Shown here: positions 17,811 to 26,905 of the stretch, piece by piece
Layout of the letters: every line of letters starts with the position of its first letter
Numbering within the stretch: position 1 is the first letter of the stretch
Source of the DNA: Streptomyces sp. NBC_00704
GTDB taxonomy: Bacteria > Actinomycetota > Actinomycetes > Streptomycetales > Streptomycetaceae
Direction of reading: 5' to 3'
Assembly: GCF_036226605.1 (NCBI RefSeq)
Contig: NZ_CP109000.1
Coordinates: forward strand, 62,001-126,000
Length of the DNA stretch: 64,000 bases
Translations under genes and position numbers: made by a program
Notes under the pieces: generated by a model
The model's input: the letters and a program-made list of their open reading frames with translations, nothing else
Database searches by the model: none
What the model was told of the DNA's origin: nothing

Positions 17811-20159
17811 CTATTCAGTGCGCAGGGCCGTGGCGGTTCGTGCCCTGGCAGCCCAGCTTGCGGGCAGGAGTGCGCCCAGGGCGGCGATGAGCAGGCCGCC
17901 GAGTGCGAGCGGGAGCAGTTCGGCCGCGCGGTAGACGGCGATGACGGACTCGGGGAGACGGAGTCCCGCGCTGTCGCCCATCGCGGGCAGGACCCAGCTG
18001 TGCAGGGTCACGCCGAGCGGTACGCCCAGCGAGCCCGCGACCAGACCGGTCAGGACGACGGAGGTGAGGACCATCGCGACGGTCTGCCGGGGGGTCATGC
18101 CGAGCGCCTTGTGGACTCCGATGTCGCGGACGCGCTCGCGGGTGTCGAGCAGTACGCCGTTGAGCACGCCGAGCGCGGCCACAGCGACGAGCATCAGCGT
18201 GAGGAGCGCGGACAGCGAGTTGAGCGTGGCGACCACGTCGCTGCCCCTGCCGAGCCCGCCGGCCTGAGCGGTGGTGCCCAGCGGCGCCAGGTCCTTGTTC
18301 AGCGCGTCGACGTAACGGGTGACATCGGTGCCCGAGGTGACCGTGATGTGATGGCTCGCCTCGGTGAGGTCGGGGTGCGCGGCCGCGAGGGTCGTCGCGT
18401 CGGTGAAGATCTGCATGCCGTCGTTACGAGGGTCGAGGACCTCGCCGACGATCCGGACGGTGACCGGCTGGGCCAGCCCGTTCACGGTGACGGTGTCGCC
18501 GATGCGGGTGCCGGTGGCCACCAGAAAGGGGGTCGGAACGACGGCCTCGCCGGGCTTGTCGATCCAGCGGCCCGAAACCATCGTGTAGCCGCCCCAGGAG
18601 GCGTCGCCGGTGAAGGCCACCACGTCGACGGTGCCGGTCGCGCCGGACACGGTCGCCCGTACCGTCGCGGCGCTGTAGTGCTTCGCGGTTCCGGCACCGG
18701 ACTCGATGGCCGCGGCCACCGCGGCAGGGTCGGCCCGGGGCTTCTTCTCGGCGGCGGGGCCTTGCGGGCCGAAGTCCGGCATGGGGGCAGGCACGGTGAC
18801 ATCGGCGGCGTCGTGGGCCTTGGCCTTCATCACCTCGCCGAGCGAGGTCGTCATCCCCACGGTGAACGTGACGGCAATGGTGCCGAACAGCACTGCCGTG
18901 CCCATGGCCAGCGCGCGGGCGGGCCGTGCGAAGGGCCTGGCCAGGCCGAGCGCGACCGGCTGCGGCAGCGGCAGCCGGCCGGCCAGGCGCGCCGCCCACC
19001 GGCCCCGCCTCGTCGACGTACTGCGCCCGACGGCGAGCGCGTCGACCGTACGCAGCCGACCGGCCCGCCAGGCACTCGCCCACGCGGTGGCGGCGACCAG
19101 GCCGAGCACCCCGCCGATCACCGCCACATCGACCCAGCGGGCGATGGTCAGGGAGGAGGAGCCGTAGACCTCCTCTGTCTCGGCCAGTACGGGGACGGCG
19201 AGCAGGTGGCCGGCGAGGACACCGAAGGCCGTGCCGACCGCGGCCGGGACCAGCGCCTGGCTGACGTAGGCCCGTACGATCCGGGCCGGGGTGAAGCCGA
19301 TGGCCTTGAGGATGCCGATGCGGCGGGTCCCCGCGCCGACGGCCGTGGCGACGACGTTGCCGACGATGAACACCGACATGACCAGGCCGAGGGCCCCGAA
19401 CGCGATGAGGAACGGGACATAGAGGGCGGTGTCGCGCTCGGCGTTCTTCTTGACGGTGAGCCAGGATTGCTTGCCGAGGACGGCCCCCTGCGGCAGGTTC
19501 CTCGTCACGGCCTCGCCGTCGGCGGTGATCTGCGCGGCGGTGCCCGCGTCGGTGAAGCGGTAGAGCATCTGGTAGCCGCCGCTGCCGGGCGCCGTGAGCG
19601 CCGGCATCTGGGACGGCACCACCCACGCGTCGGCGGTCTGTGTCACCGACCTGGCCACGCCGACCACCGTCAGTGTCGGAGTGCCGGACACCCTGGGGAA
19701 GGTGAGCTTCGTGCCCAGGGTCGGGATGAGCGAGGAGCCGGCGGACAACGCGATCTCACCGGAACGCGTGGGCCACCGCCCGTCAAGGAGCGCCACCTCG
19801 TCCACGTCCCGGCCGGGGTCCCCCCGCCCGACCACGGTCATCGGCCACCCGTCGCCCGCCCCGTCCGTCCTTGGGGCGACCGTGGCCGTGCGGAACGGCC
19901 CCGCCGCACCGCTCACCCCTTCGGCGTCCGCGGACGCCGACAGCCGCCCGGCGCCGACCCGGCCCGCGTCGAACTCGACGGACAGGTGCGCCCCGCGCTG
20001 CTCGGCGAAGGCGTCGGCGAAGGGCGCTCCGGAGACCACCAGCAGCGATCCGCCGAGGACGGAGGCGGCCACCGCCATCATGGTGGCGAGCCCGATCACC
20101 AGCGTCTGCACGCGGCGCCGGCCCACCCCCGAGCGCACCACCGTAGCGAGGGCGCTCAT
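17811..20159 (-). CDS. FtsX/MacB-type ABC transporter permease
   Basis: A 782-residue permease with two FtsX repeats. There is an N-terminal transmembrane helix (residues about 16-40), a large extracytoplasmic domain, three helices with VFIVGNVVATAVGAGTRRIGILKAIGF, then a second helix near VLFGTIAVTFTVGM, a second external domain, and three closing helices with VRDIGVHKALGMTPRQTVAMVLTS split between them. Such permeases move or sense hydrophobic molecules or peptides at the membrane. ATG 20159 overlaps the stop of the ATPase gene (ATGA), so the pair is coupled. Divergent two-component genes lie upstream. Substrate unknown. Confidence 0.9.
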   Translation of the reverse strand: MSALATVVRSGVGRRRVQTLVIGLATMMAVAASVLGGSLLVVSGAPFADAFAEQRGAHLSVEFDAGRVGAGRLSASADAEGVSGAAGPFRTATVAPRTDGAGDGWPMTVVGRGDPGRDVDEVALLDGRWPTRSGEIALSAGSSLIPTLGTKLTFPRVSGTPTLTVVGVARSVTQTADAWVVPSQMPALTAPGSGGYQMLYRFTDAGTAAQITADGEAVTRNLPQGAVLGKQSWLTVKKNAERDTALYVPFLIAFGALGLVMSVFIVGNVVATAVGAGTRRIGILKAIGFTPARIVRAYVSQALVPAAVGTAFGVLAGHLLAVPVLAETEEVYGSSSLTIARWVDVAVIGGVLGLVAATAWASAWRAGRLRTVDALAVGRSTSTRRGRWAARLAGRLPLPQPVALGLARPFARPARALAMGTAVLFGTIAVTFTVGMTTSLGEVMKAKAHDAADVTVPAPMPDFGPQGPAAEKKPRADPAAVAAAIESGAGTAKHYSAATVRATVSGATGTVDVVAFTGDASWGGYTMVSGRWIDKPGEAVVPTPFLVATGTRIGDTVTVNGLAQPVTVRIVGEVLDPRNDGMQIFTDATTLAAAHPDLTEASHHITVTSGTDVTRYVDALNKDLAPLGTTAQAGGLGRGSDVVATLNSLSALLTLMLVAVAALGVLNGVLLDTRERVRDIGVHKALGMTPRQTVAMVLTSVVLTGLVAGSLGVPLGVTLHSWVLPAMGDSAGLRLPESVIAVYRAAELLPLALGGLLIAALGALLPASWAARARTATALRTE

Positions 20160-20863
20160 CGGACGGCCTCCGGGGCGGCTGCGGGCGAGATGAGGGCCTC
20201 GGTGATCCGGCCGTCGGCGATCCTGACTGTGCGGTTCGTGCAGGACCGGGCCAGAGCCAGGTCGTGGGTGACGACGACGATCGTCTGGCCCTCGGCGTTG
20301 AGGTCGGCGAGCAGTCGGCTGACGTCCTGTCCGGCGGCCGTGTCCAGGGCCCCGGTCGGCTCGTCGGCCAGGAGCAGCGGAGGCCGGTTCATCAGGGCCC
20401 GTGCCACCGCGACGCGCTGCCGCTCGCCGCCGGACAGCCGCCCCGGGTAGGTGCGGGCGTGCCGGTTGACGCCGAGGGCTTCCAGGAGCTGCGCCGCCCG
20501 GCGGTCCGCCTCGCCACGTGCCATGCCCGCGAGCCGTGCGGGCAGCACGACGTTGTCGGTGACGGTCAGGTCGTCGAGGAGGTTGAAGAACTGGAAGACC
20601 ATGCCGATCTTCGACCGCCGGTAGCGGGCCGCTCCGGCCTCGCCGAGACGGTCCACCCGCACGCCGTCCACGGTGACGGACCCCGCATCGGGCCGGTCCA
20701 GGCCCGCGACCAGATTGAGCAGCGTGGACTTGCCGCTGCCGGACGGGCCGAGGACCGCGACGGCCTCGCCGGGCCGTACGGTCAGCGACGCCTCGTGCAG
20801 AGCGGGCGGGCCGTCGTCGTAACGGCGGCTCACCTCGCACAGTTCGATCACCGGCGTGGTCAT
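20156..20863 (-). CDS. ABC transporter ATP-binding protein (MacB/LolD type)
   Basis: A 235-residue cytoplasmic ATPase. Walker A GPSGSGKST at residues 39-47, Q-loop in KIGMVFQFFNLLDDLTV, signature LSGGERQRVAVARAL, Walker B LLLADEPTGALD and the H-loop VVVTHD are all present and intact. It powers the FtsX-type permease encoded downstream, whose start overlaps its stop. GGAG precedes the ATG at 20863. It belongs to the LolD/MacB group by sequence and by its FtsX partner. Confidence 0.93.
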   Translation of the reverse strand: MTTPVIELCEVSRRYDDGPPALHEASLTVRPGEAVAVLGPSGSGKSTLLNLVAGLDRPDAGSVTVDGVRVDRLGEAGAARYRRSKIGMVFQFFNLLDDLTVTDNVVLPARLAGMARGEADRRAAQLLEALGVNRHARTYPGRLSGGERQRVAVARALMNRPPLLLADEPTGALDTAAGQDVSRLLADLNAEGQTIVVVTHDLALARSCTNRTVRIADGRITEALISPAAAPEAVR

Positions 20864-21088
20864 GAACGGGCTCCTTCGATACGGGGCGCCAGATCGGGCG
20901 TTTGGCTCCCGGAACGCTAGGAGCGCGCCCCGCCGGCGCGCGTCACCCGCCCGGACCCTTTGCCGTACCGCATCGGGATCATCTGCCGGAACGTCATCCT
21001 TGCGATGTAGACGCCCGATGTACGCCGGGCGTCGGGAACGGCCGCTGAGGCGGACTCCTGCGGCTGCGGCGGCGGCGACAATGAACCG

Positions 21089-22402
21089 GTGATGAACGTG
21101 CGTACGATGCTGGAGCGGCTTCAGGCCGCGGTCGGCGAGGCGGTGCGCGACGCCAGGCGCCCCACTGGTCCACCGCTGCGACTCGGCCGTCGTGCCTGGC
21201 AGTTCGACGTCCTGGTGGCGCTGGCGCTCGGCGTCACCACGGTCTATTACGGCATCGACAACGCGGACAACGTCGTGGTGCGGGAGATCGCACCCGGCGT
21301 GGAGCACGTCGTGCCGCGCCCGGCCGGCCCGGGCGGCATGGCCTTCATGGTGACCCTTGCGGTCGTCGCATCGAGCGCCCTGGCACTGCGCCGCCGCTTT
21401 CCGCTCGCGGTGCTGTGCATCGTGACGGCCGCGGTACTGGCGACACCGCAGAGCGTCAGGCGGCTGACCTTCTACGCGTTCGTGATCGCCGTCTACAGCG
21501 CCGCGGTCCACAGCCCCTACCGGGTGGCGACCCTGGCGGCGCTGCCGGTATCGGTCCTCCTGGTGGGCACCTCGGGAAACTCGGTGACACCGATCATCCC
21601 CAACGAGTACATCGCCCTGCTGATCCTGGTCCCGATGGCAGGAGCCGCCCTCGGGCTGCGCACCTGGAAGCTCCGGACCGACGAGGGCCGCACCCGGCTC
21701 TCCGCCCTGGAACGCGAACAGGCCGAGGCGCTGCGCCGGGCGGTCGAGCACGAACGCGCGAGGATCGCCCGCGAGTTGCACGACGTCGTCACGCACAACG
21801 TCAGCGTGATGGTCATCCAGGCGGGCGCCGCCCGCAAGATCATGAAGACCTCCCCCGAGCAGGCAGGAGAGGCGCTGCTCGCCGTCGAGGCCGGTGGGCG
21901 TGCTGCCATGACCGAACTGCGCCACGTCATGGGACTGCTCACCATGGCCGACCGAGGTGAGGGGACGGACGAAGATCCGGACGTGACCGGCACGGCTGCG
22001 GAGCTAGCCCCGCAGCCCGGCCTGGACCAGCTGGAATCGCTGGTCGGGCGGGTCCGGGACGCCGGGCTGACGGTAGGGGTGACCGTGACGGGACCGCCCT
22101 GCCCCCTGCCGCCCGGCCTTGAACTCGCCGCCTACCGCGTGGTCCAGGAGGCGCTCACCAACACGGTGAAGCACGCGTCCGGCGCCACGGCCGCCGTCAC
22201 CGTCGAATACGGCCCGGCCCGGCTCCGGGTGGAAGTCACCGACACCGGTGGACACCCGGGTGCCGACGCGGCCGCCGGGAACGGCCGGGGCCTGATCGGC
22301 CTGCGTGAGCGCCTCGCCGTCTACGACGGAACCCTGCACGCCGGCCGGCGCCTGACCGGCGGGTACCGCGTGGAAGCGCTCATCCCCCTGGGGGCACCGT
22401 GA
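21089..22402 (+). CDS. NarL-type sensor histidine kinase
   Basis: A 437-residue membrane kinase. About five hydrophobic segments lie in residues 38-192 with a short external loop (VVREIAPGVEHVVPRPAG). HisKA_3 follows with the phospho-acceptor H231 in ARELHDVVTHNVSVM, then a HATPase domain (AAYRVVQEALTNTVKHA and GRGLIGLRERLAVYDG). Its stop overlaps the start of the response regulator (GTGA). The starts GTG 21089 and ATG 21092 are adjacent. Divergent orientation to an ABC transporter 225 bases away suggests that the pair controls that transporter, perhaps in response to membrane-active compounds. Confidence 0.92.
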   Translation: MMNVRTMLERLQAAVGEAVRDARRPTGPPLRLGRRAWQFDVLVALALGVTTVYYGIDNADNVVVREIAPGVEHVVPRPAGPGGMAFMVTLAVVASSALALRRRFPLAVLCIVTAAVLATPQSVRRLTFYAFVIAVYSAAVHSPYRVATLAALPVSVLLVGTSGNSVTPIIPNEYIALLILVPMAGAALGLRTWKLRTDEGRTRLSALEREQAEALRRAVEHERARIARELHDVVTHNVSVMVIQAGAARKIMKTSPEQAGEALLAVEAGGRAAMTELRHVMGLLTMADRGEGTDEDPDVTGTAAELAPQPGLDQLESLVGRVRDAGLTVGVTVTGPPCPLPPGLELAAYRVVQEALTNTVKHASGATAAVTVEYGPARLRVEVTDTGGHPGADAAAGNGRGLIGLRERLAVYDGTLHAGRRLTGGYRVEALIPLGAP

Positions 22403-23091
22403 CCGAGCAGCCGCCGCGAGTGCTCGTGGCCGACGACCAGACCCTGGTCCGTACCGGGTTCCGGATGATCCTCGGCGCCGACGGCATCGATGTCGTCGCC
22501 GAGGCGACCAACGGAGCCGAAGCCGTCGATGCGGTCCGCCGCACCCGGCCCGACGTGGTTCTGATGGACGTCCGGATGCCCGAGATGGACGGTCTGGAGG
22601 CCACCCGCCGCATCCTCACGGGCGCCCCCGGTGAACCCCGAGTCGTCATCCTGACCACGTTCGACCTGGACCGGTACGTCTACGCGGCGTTGTCCGCGGG
22701 AGCCAGCGGCTTTCTCCTCAAGGACGTCACCCCCGAGCATCTGGTTTCGGCAGTCCGCACGGTCCGCACCGGCGACGCCCTGCTTGCGCCCGCCATCACC
22801 CGCCGCCTCGTGCAGAGGTTCGCCCAGCCCGGCGGCGAATCTGCCGCCCTCCATCGCGACCTCGCTTCGCTCACCCCGCGCGAACTGGAAGTTTTCGGCC
22901 TTCTGGCCCGAGGGCTGAGCAATGCCGAACTCGCTACCCGCCTTCGCCTGGCCGAGACGACCGTCAAGACGCACGTCGCCCGCATCCTCGCCAAGCTCGG
23001 ACTCCGTGACCGTGTCCAGGCCGTCATCGTCGCCTACGAGACAGGTCTGGTCAGCGTCAGGACAGGCGAGGCCGCCCAGCAGTCCCACTGA
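22399..23091 (+). CDS. NarL/LuxR-type response regulator
   Basis: A 230-residue regulator. The receiver domain has the acidic pair DD at residues 12-13, phospho-site D57 in VVLMDVRMPEMDG, a Thr in ILTTFD and Lys in GFLLKD. The C-terminal LuxR helix-turn-helix reads LTPRELEVFGLLARGLSNAE then ETTVKTHVARILAKLG. The GTG start overlaps the kinase stop, giving a tightly coupled two-component pair. The probable targets are its own operon and the divergent ABC transporter at 17811-20863. Confidence 0.93.
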   Translation: MTEQPPRVLVADDQTLVRTGFRMILGADGIDVVAEATNGAEAVDAVRRTRPDVVLMDVRMPEMDGLEATRRILTGAPGEPRVVILTTFDLDRYVYAALSAGASGFLLKDVTPEHLVSAVRTVRTGDALLAPAITRRLVQRFAQPGGESAALHRDLASLTPRELEVFGLLARGLSNAELATRLRLAETTVKTHVARILAKLGLRDRVQAVIVAYETGLVSVRTGEAAQQSH

Positions 23092-23393
23092 TCAGACATA
23101 GACCGAAGCCAAGACGTTGGGACATCCCCGGCCGGTACTCGTTCCCTTGGATGAGCCACGGCCAGAATTGCGCGTTCTCGCCGCCTGCGAACCGGCGGTC
23201 GGCAGTCTCCTGGCGAGGCAGCAGAACACTGCCGACCCCGCGCACCGAGGGATGTGTCCCACTCGCCCCTCGCGACTTCGCGGGGAGGCCGAGCAACCAC
23301 GTCAGTAGCCGCCTGGAACGCACCCGCTCCCTCCTGCCAGCCGAGGCCCTGCGGTGGAGCGTGGGCCGGTCTGATGGTGATCGTGGAGCACGG
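23092..23393. other. intergenic gap, nothing recognised
   Basis: About 300 bases between the converging response-regulator and DoxX genes. No domain-bearing frame, and no clear hairpin was picked. Confidence 0.35.
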
Positions 23394-23744
23394 TCAGACC
23401 GTGGCGAGACCCAGCAGCAGCGGCGCCACGGAGACGAGCATGATGACGGCCGGGGTGGCGATTCCCTTCTTGTCGCCTGCACGGACATGCGTGATCACGG
23501 CGCCCAGGAAGTACAGGACGACGCCGATCGCCGCCGCGATGCCCAGCGGGCGATAGGCGATGCCGACGAGCAGCCCCAGACCACCCGCGATCTTGACCAG
23601 GGCGAGCGGCACGAACCAGTTGTCGGGCACCCCGACCGCCTTGAGCCCCTCCGTGATCTTCGGGTCGCGGACGATGTCGCCACGGGCAGAGAAGAAGAGC
23701 AGCAGGGACAGCAGAACAGCGACGACGACATAGGCGATGAACAC
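23394..23744 (-). CDS. DoxX-family membrane protein
   Basis: A 116-residue four-helix membrane protein of the DoxX/DoxX-like group: VFIAYVVVAVLLSLLLFFSA, then LKAVGVPDNWFVPLALVKIAGGLG divided by a loop, a third helix GIAAAIGVVLYFLGAVITHV and a last helix. DoxX proteins sit in redox or thiol-stress pathways but their activity is not settled. GTG 23744 has TGGAG at good spacing; a longer upstream frame is rejected because it crosses into the divergent promoter. It is divergent from a MarR regulator that probably represses it. Confidence 0.85.
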   Translation of the reverse strand: MFIAYVVVAVLLSLLLFFSARGDIVRDPKITEGLKAVGVPDNWFVPLALVKIAGGLGLLVGIAYRPLGIAAAIGVVLYFLGAVITHVRAGDKKGIATPAVIMLVSVAPLLLGLATV

Positions 23745-23830
23745 GGGAACTCCAGAGGGGGAAGGGGACCGTCGATCGGTCCAGGAGTGCAGGGCGGCAA
23801 GCGATGCACCCCGGGCGAATAATGTAAGTG

Positions 23831-23850
23831 GTTCAATGATTGATTGCAAC
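23831..23850. promoter_or_regulatory. imperfect dyad between doxX and marR genes
   Basis: GTTCAAT and ATTGCAAC form a near-inverted repeat around a 5-base centre in the AT-rich divergent promoter region. Size and position fit a MarR operator controlling both genes. The match is imperfect, so this is a candidate only. Confidence 0.35.
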
Positions 23851-23881
23851 AGACTATTTTTCCTCTTGCTACGGTCGGACC

Positions 23882-24415
23882 ATGGCCAGCGAACGATCCG
23901 GGGACACCGCCCCCGCCACCAGCGCTCCCGTCGGCTCCCCCAGCGGCGACGCCACGCCCGCATCCACCGGTCCCGACTCCCGCCTCGCCCTGCTCCTGGC
24001 GTGGCATGGTGGCGCCGCCGAAGGCTGGATCCGAGAGGCACTCACCGCCTCCGGGGTCACGCCCCGCCACGCCGTCGTGCTGATGCACCTCGACGGCGGT
24101 CAGCTCGGCCAGCGCGACCTCGGTGCGCGGCTGGACGTCGACCCCAGCGTCCTGGTCGCTCTCCTCAACGCGCTGGAGGACCGCGATCTGGTGCGACGGC
24201 GCCGTGATCCAGCCGACCGCCGTCGTCACATCGTCGAGATCACCGAAGCGGGCACGGCCGCCCTCACCAAACTCGACGCCGCCATCAGATACGTCGAGGA
24301 CGAGCTCTTCGCCGACCTCACCCCGCGGGAGCGCGCCACCCTGCACTCCCTCCTGGCCCGTGTCCGCACCACCCGCCACAGCGCCTGTGACGCCCCGCCA
24401 GCCACCGACTGCTGA
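23882..24415 (+). CDS. MarR-family transcriptional regulator
   Basis: A 177-residue winged-helix regulator. The N-terminal ~30 residues are Ser/Pro/Ala-rich; then come LTASGVTPRHAVVLMHLDGG, LGARLDVDPSVLVALLNALEDRDLVRRRRDPADRRRH (recognition helix and wing, split) and a C-terminal dimerisation helix. No Shine-Dalgarno is visible before ATG 23882; a leaderless transcript is possible. It is divergent from a DoxX gene, an arrangement usual for MarR regulators of redox-stress membrane proteins. Confidence 0.87.
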   Translation: MASERSGDTAPATSAPVGSPSGDATPASTGPDSRLALLLAWHGGAAEGWIREALTASGVTPRHAVVLMHLDGGQLGQRDLGARLDVDPSVLVALLNALEDRDLVRRRRDPADRRRHIVEITEAGTAALTKLDAAIRYVEDELFADLTPRERATLHSLLARVRTTRHSACDAPPATDC

Positions 24416-24554
24416 ACACATGGACCTGCCCGGGCGACAGTCCATGACCGTCGGACCGAGCCGCCGTCGAGACGCTTCCCGGCCTCGTCGTACCGGTCGA
24501 ATCACGCTGCCTTGACAGCTTCCTGGGCGCGGGCCAGCTGCCGCAGCTCCCAGC

Positions 24555-24981
24555 GCGCCGCCGGCACCGAGGGGACGGGGAAGTCTGTCACGTCCAGTGA
24601 GCGTCTTGCCGACGGCGGCTTTGGCGCCGGATTCCTCCCACGCCTTGCAGTCGTTGCGGTCCCCGGCGAGTGGCCGGCCTACCACGACGACCAGACGGGT
24701 GTCGGCGTCGATGACGACCTGGTGGTTGGTCGAGTACCGGTGGTTCTTCGACCGCTCGGCGATGGCGTGGTCGCGGGTGGGGACCAGGGTGCCGTCGACG
24801 ATGAGCACGGTGTCCCAGTAGGGCCCGGTCCTCCAGCGGAAGGCTCCGCGGCCGGCCCTTTGCGGACTGCATCTGCACCCCCGCGTCGCAGCGCGGTCAC
24901 CAGCTTGCCGAACTGCCGCGGGCTCAGCCCGGTGAACGGGGCTGTCCAAGACGGCTCCGACGCCCTGATCACACCAGCCAA
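24555..24981 (-). pseudogene. IS5/DDE_Tnp_4-type transposase, internally deleted
   Basis: The start region (ATG 24981) reads WTAPFTGLSPRQFGKLVTAL and RRGGADAVRKG. Then, in a different frame and after loss of roughly 40 codons, comes the catalytic block VLIVDGTLVPTRDHAIAERS, YSTNHQVVIDADTRLVVVVG and NDCKAWEESGAKAAVGKT. This matches DDE_Tnp_4-type transposases common in Streptomyces, including the first two catalytic Asp regions. The third catalytic region and C-terminus are missing. A C-terminal piece of a similar transposase lies at 35231-35341. Confidence 0.8.
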
Positions 24982-25053
24982 ACCAAGATCATCTCAGTTG
25001 CAGACGCTGCCCAGCGTCCCCGATCCTGTGTGCTCGGCAAGCAGGGAGGGCGC

Positions 25054-25437
25054 ATGGGGCTGGTTCTTTTCCCGGGCGATGGAGACAACAAGAGTCCGGA
25101 TGTTTCCTGGTCCTACAGTGGCTTTGCCGCGTTCCGGCGGCGTCTGGCCGAGACCGAGGGGTTCGTCCTCTCCGAGATGCGAGGCTTCGGCGGCGAGCGC
25201 CCGTGGAGTGAGGTGTCCACCGCCCTGGAGCCACTCCTCGATCATCCGGATGTCGGAGGTAACGACCTCTCGCCTGACGAGTGCGCGTCGATCCTGGTCC
25301 GGCTGGAGGCCATCACCGACCAGTGGACACAAGAGGGCGACGACCAACTCCTCCGGCAGCACATCGAGCCCGCCCGCCGGCTGGCGGGCGTGCTGCTGCT
25401 CTGCATCGAGAAGGACGTCCCGCTGGCCTTCCTCTGA
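25054..25437 (+). CDS. hypothetical protein, possible immunity-like
   Basis: A 127-residue soluble acidic protein beginning MGLVLFPGDGDNKSPDVSWS. GGGAGGG precedes ATG 25054 and fixes the start; eight further codons upstream are unlikely. Codon use is typical of a real Streptomyces gene. The small size, many acidic and aromatic residues (YSGFAAFRRRLAE, ALEPLLDHPDVGGNDLSPDE) and location beside transposase debris recall immunity or orphan polymorphic-toxin partners, but no family is identified. Confidence 0.6.
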   Translation: MGLVLFPGDGDNKSPDVSWSYSGFAAFRRRLAETEGFVLSEMRGFGGERPWSEVSTALEPLLDHPDVGGNDLSPDECASILVRLEAITDQWTQEGDDQLLRQHIEPARRLAGVLLLCIEKDVPLAFL

Positions 25438-25644
25438 AGCCCCCGACCGCAGAACCCGCTTACGGGACAGCTCCTCGGCTACCGCTGGCGCCGTGAGCGA
25501 CTCATCGTCCTGCCTATGGTCGAGTGGGACATTGGCCGCTCTCGTGTCCCGCTCAACTCTGGGCACCGCAGGTCAGGGTCCTCGCCCTGCCCATACCTAT
25601 CCGGGACAGGACAGCCGTCGGCGTGGCGCGGATAACCTGCGCGA

Positions 25645-25770
25645 ATGAAGCGGATTCAGCGAGCGGCCGGCGCGGTCGTCGGCTCAGCGGTGGGCGACGC
25701 CCTGGGCGCCCCCTTCGAGTTTGGCCCCTCGGGAGCGTTCTCCGCGCGGTTTCCCGTGCCCGGTGCCGGT
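25645..25770 (+). pseudogene. N-terminal fragment of an ADP-ribosylglycohydrolase (DraG family)
   Basis: From ATG 25645 the frame reads MKRIQRAAGAVVGSAVGDAL, GAPFEFGPSGAFSARFPVPG and then loses similarity. This is the conserved start of ADP-ribosylglycohydrolases (GsavGDALGaPfE). The following FTDDTQM metal-binding motif and the whole catalytic body are missing. The fragment ends where a truncated HEAT-repeat gene on the other strand begins, so a deletion joined two genes tail to tail. Confidence 0.7.
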
Positions 25771-26064
25771 GGCGACGATCGCGGTGTGGATGTAGTCGGC
25801 GTGGTTGTCGTTGGCGACTGCCAGTGCGGACGCGACGATCGTCAGTCCGATCCTGTCCTTTCGCCGAAGCAAGCCCTCCGCGGTCCGCCGGGTGACGAAG
25901 GTGTCACCTCGGTCGAGCACAAGGCCCAGCAGTAGCTCTACGGCCTCCGGCATCTCGGCGAACTGCGCCAGGCTGTGACCGGCATCCGCCCGGTCACGCC
26001 AGTCATCGCCTCGCCCGAGTTCGCCAAGCGTCACGACCGCCGCACGTCGCAGGTCACTGTCCAC
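25771..26064 (-). pseudogene. HEAT-repeat protein, C-terminally truncated
   Basis: The frame starts at GTG 26064 (AAGGG upstream) and reads MDSDLRRAAVVTLGELGRGD, WRDRADAGHSLAQFAEMPEA, TFVTRRTAEGLLRRKDRIGL and ANDNHADYIHTAIV. It is a helical-repeat (HEAT/ARM-like) protein of a type frequent in Streptomyces. After HADYIHTAIV the homologous part stops and the frame continues as antisense of the DraG fragment to 25684. Whether the ~98-residue remnant still folds or works is unclear. Confidence 0.6.
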
Positions 26065-26299
26065 GGATTCGCCCTTCCCCTTCCCCCGATTCCGGTCAAA
26101 GTATTGCCGAGGCCCTACCCGGTGATCGCCAGGGCAGGCTCTACGCGCGCCGGCGACGCGGCCGGGAGAGGGCGCTGCTGCGGGAGCGCGCCCCCGACCT
26201 GCCCGCCCGTCTACGCCTCAGGCGTAGTGCCGGGCCAGGGTCGCGATCGGCGCGTGGTGCTCCGAGCTGCCGTCCATACCGGCGGACGGGGGGGCGGCC

Positions 26300-26905
26300 T
26301 CACGCAGGGACGCCGAGCGGCGGGTGCTCGAGCACGCGGGGCTTGTACTCAACCAACTGGATGCGGCCGTCGAAGGTGCGGTGTTCGATCATTTCGAGGG
26401 CGACGTCCGGATAGCCGTCGTAGATGCGTTCCTCGCCCGTGGCCCCGGTGATCACCGGGAACATCACGACCCGGAAGCGGTCGACGAGGCCGGCTCGCAG
26501 CAGCGACCGGCACAGCCTGAGACTGCCGATCGTGCTGAGCAGCCCCGAGCCACTCGACTTCATGGCGCGGACGGCGTCAACGGCGTCGTCGCGCACGAGC
26601 GTGGAGTTCGCCCATGTCAGTGGCTCCTCGATGGAGGAGGAGAACACCACCTTGGACGCCTGCGTGAGCTGGTCGACGGACGCCTCTTCTTCAGGCCTGA
26701 ACTCGTCTTGGCCCTTCGGGACTTCGCCTGCGGCGAAGCCCGACATCAGGCGGTAGGTGTTCGCCCCCATCAAGTAGGTGGCCTGGGGCTGGTCGCCCAG
26801 CCACGCGAGATACTCCGGGCCCTCCAGACCCCAGAACCCGGGCCATCCCTCTCCCGAGGCATGGCCGTCGAGGGAGGTGATGAAATCGACGAGAAGCTCC
26901 GACAT
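26300..26905 (-). CDS. dihydrofolate reductase family protein (RibD C-terminal type)
   Basis: A 201-residue NADPH-dependent reductase of the RibD_C/DHFR fold: MSELLVDFITSLDGHASGEG at the N-terminus, YLMGANTYRLMSGFA, KVVFSSSIEEPLTWANSTLV, GLLSTIGSLRLCRSLLRAGLVDRFR split in two, and MFPVITGATG. Actinomycete genomes hold many such copies outside riboflavin synthesis; their substrates are mostly unknown. AAAGGA lies upstream of ATG 26905. It stands alone between divergent and broken genes. Confidence 0.85.
   Translation of the reverse strand: MSELLVDFITSLDGHASGEGWPGFWGLEGPEYLAWLGDQPQATYLMGANTYRLMSGFAAGEVPKGQDEFRPEEEASVDQLTQASKVVFSSSIEEPLTWANSTLVRDDAVDAVRAMKSSGSGLLSTIGSLRLCRSLLRAGLVDRFRVVMFPVITGATGEERIYDGYPDVALEMIEHRTFDGRIQLVEYKPRVLEHPPLGVPA

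Noticed and set aside
18000..20450. An 816-codon plus-strand open frame
   Set aside because: It lies antisense to the FtsX-type permease and ATPase genes and reads as low-complexity Gly/Arg/Asp sequence.
20160..20840. Upstream extension of the FtsX permease frame to a 1009-residue protein
   Set aside because: The extension overlaps the ATPase gene in another frame and has no domain. The ATGA overlap start at 20159 is far more likely.
25054..25437. Calling this unknown protein a toxin-immunity protein
   Set aside because: Size and context are suggestive, but there is no toxin gene nearby and no recognised immunity family.
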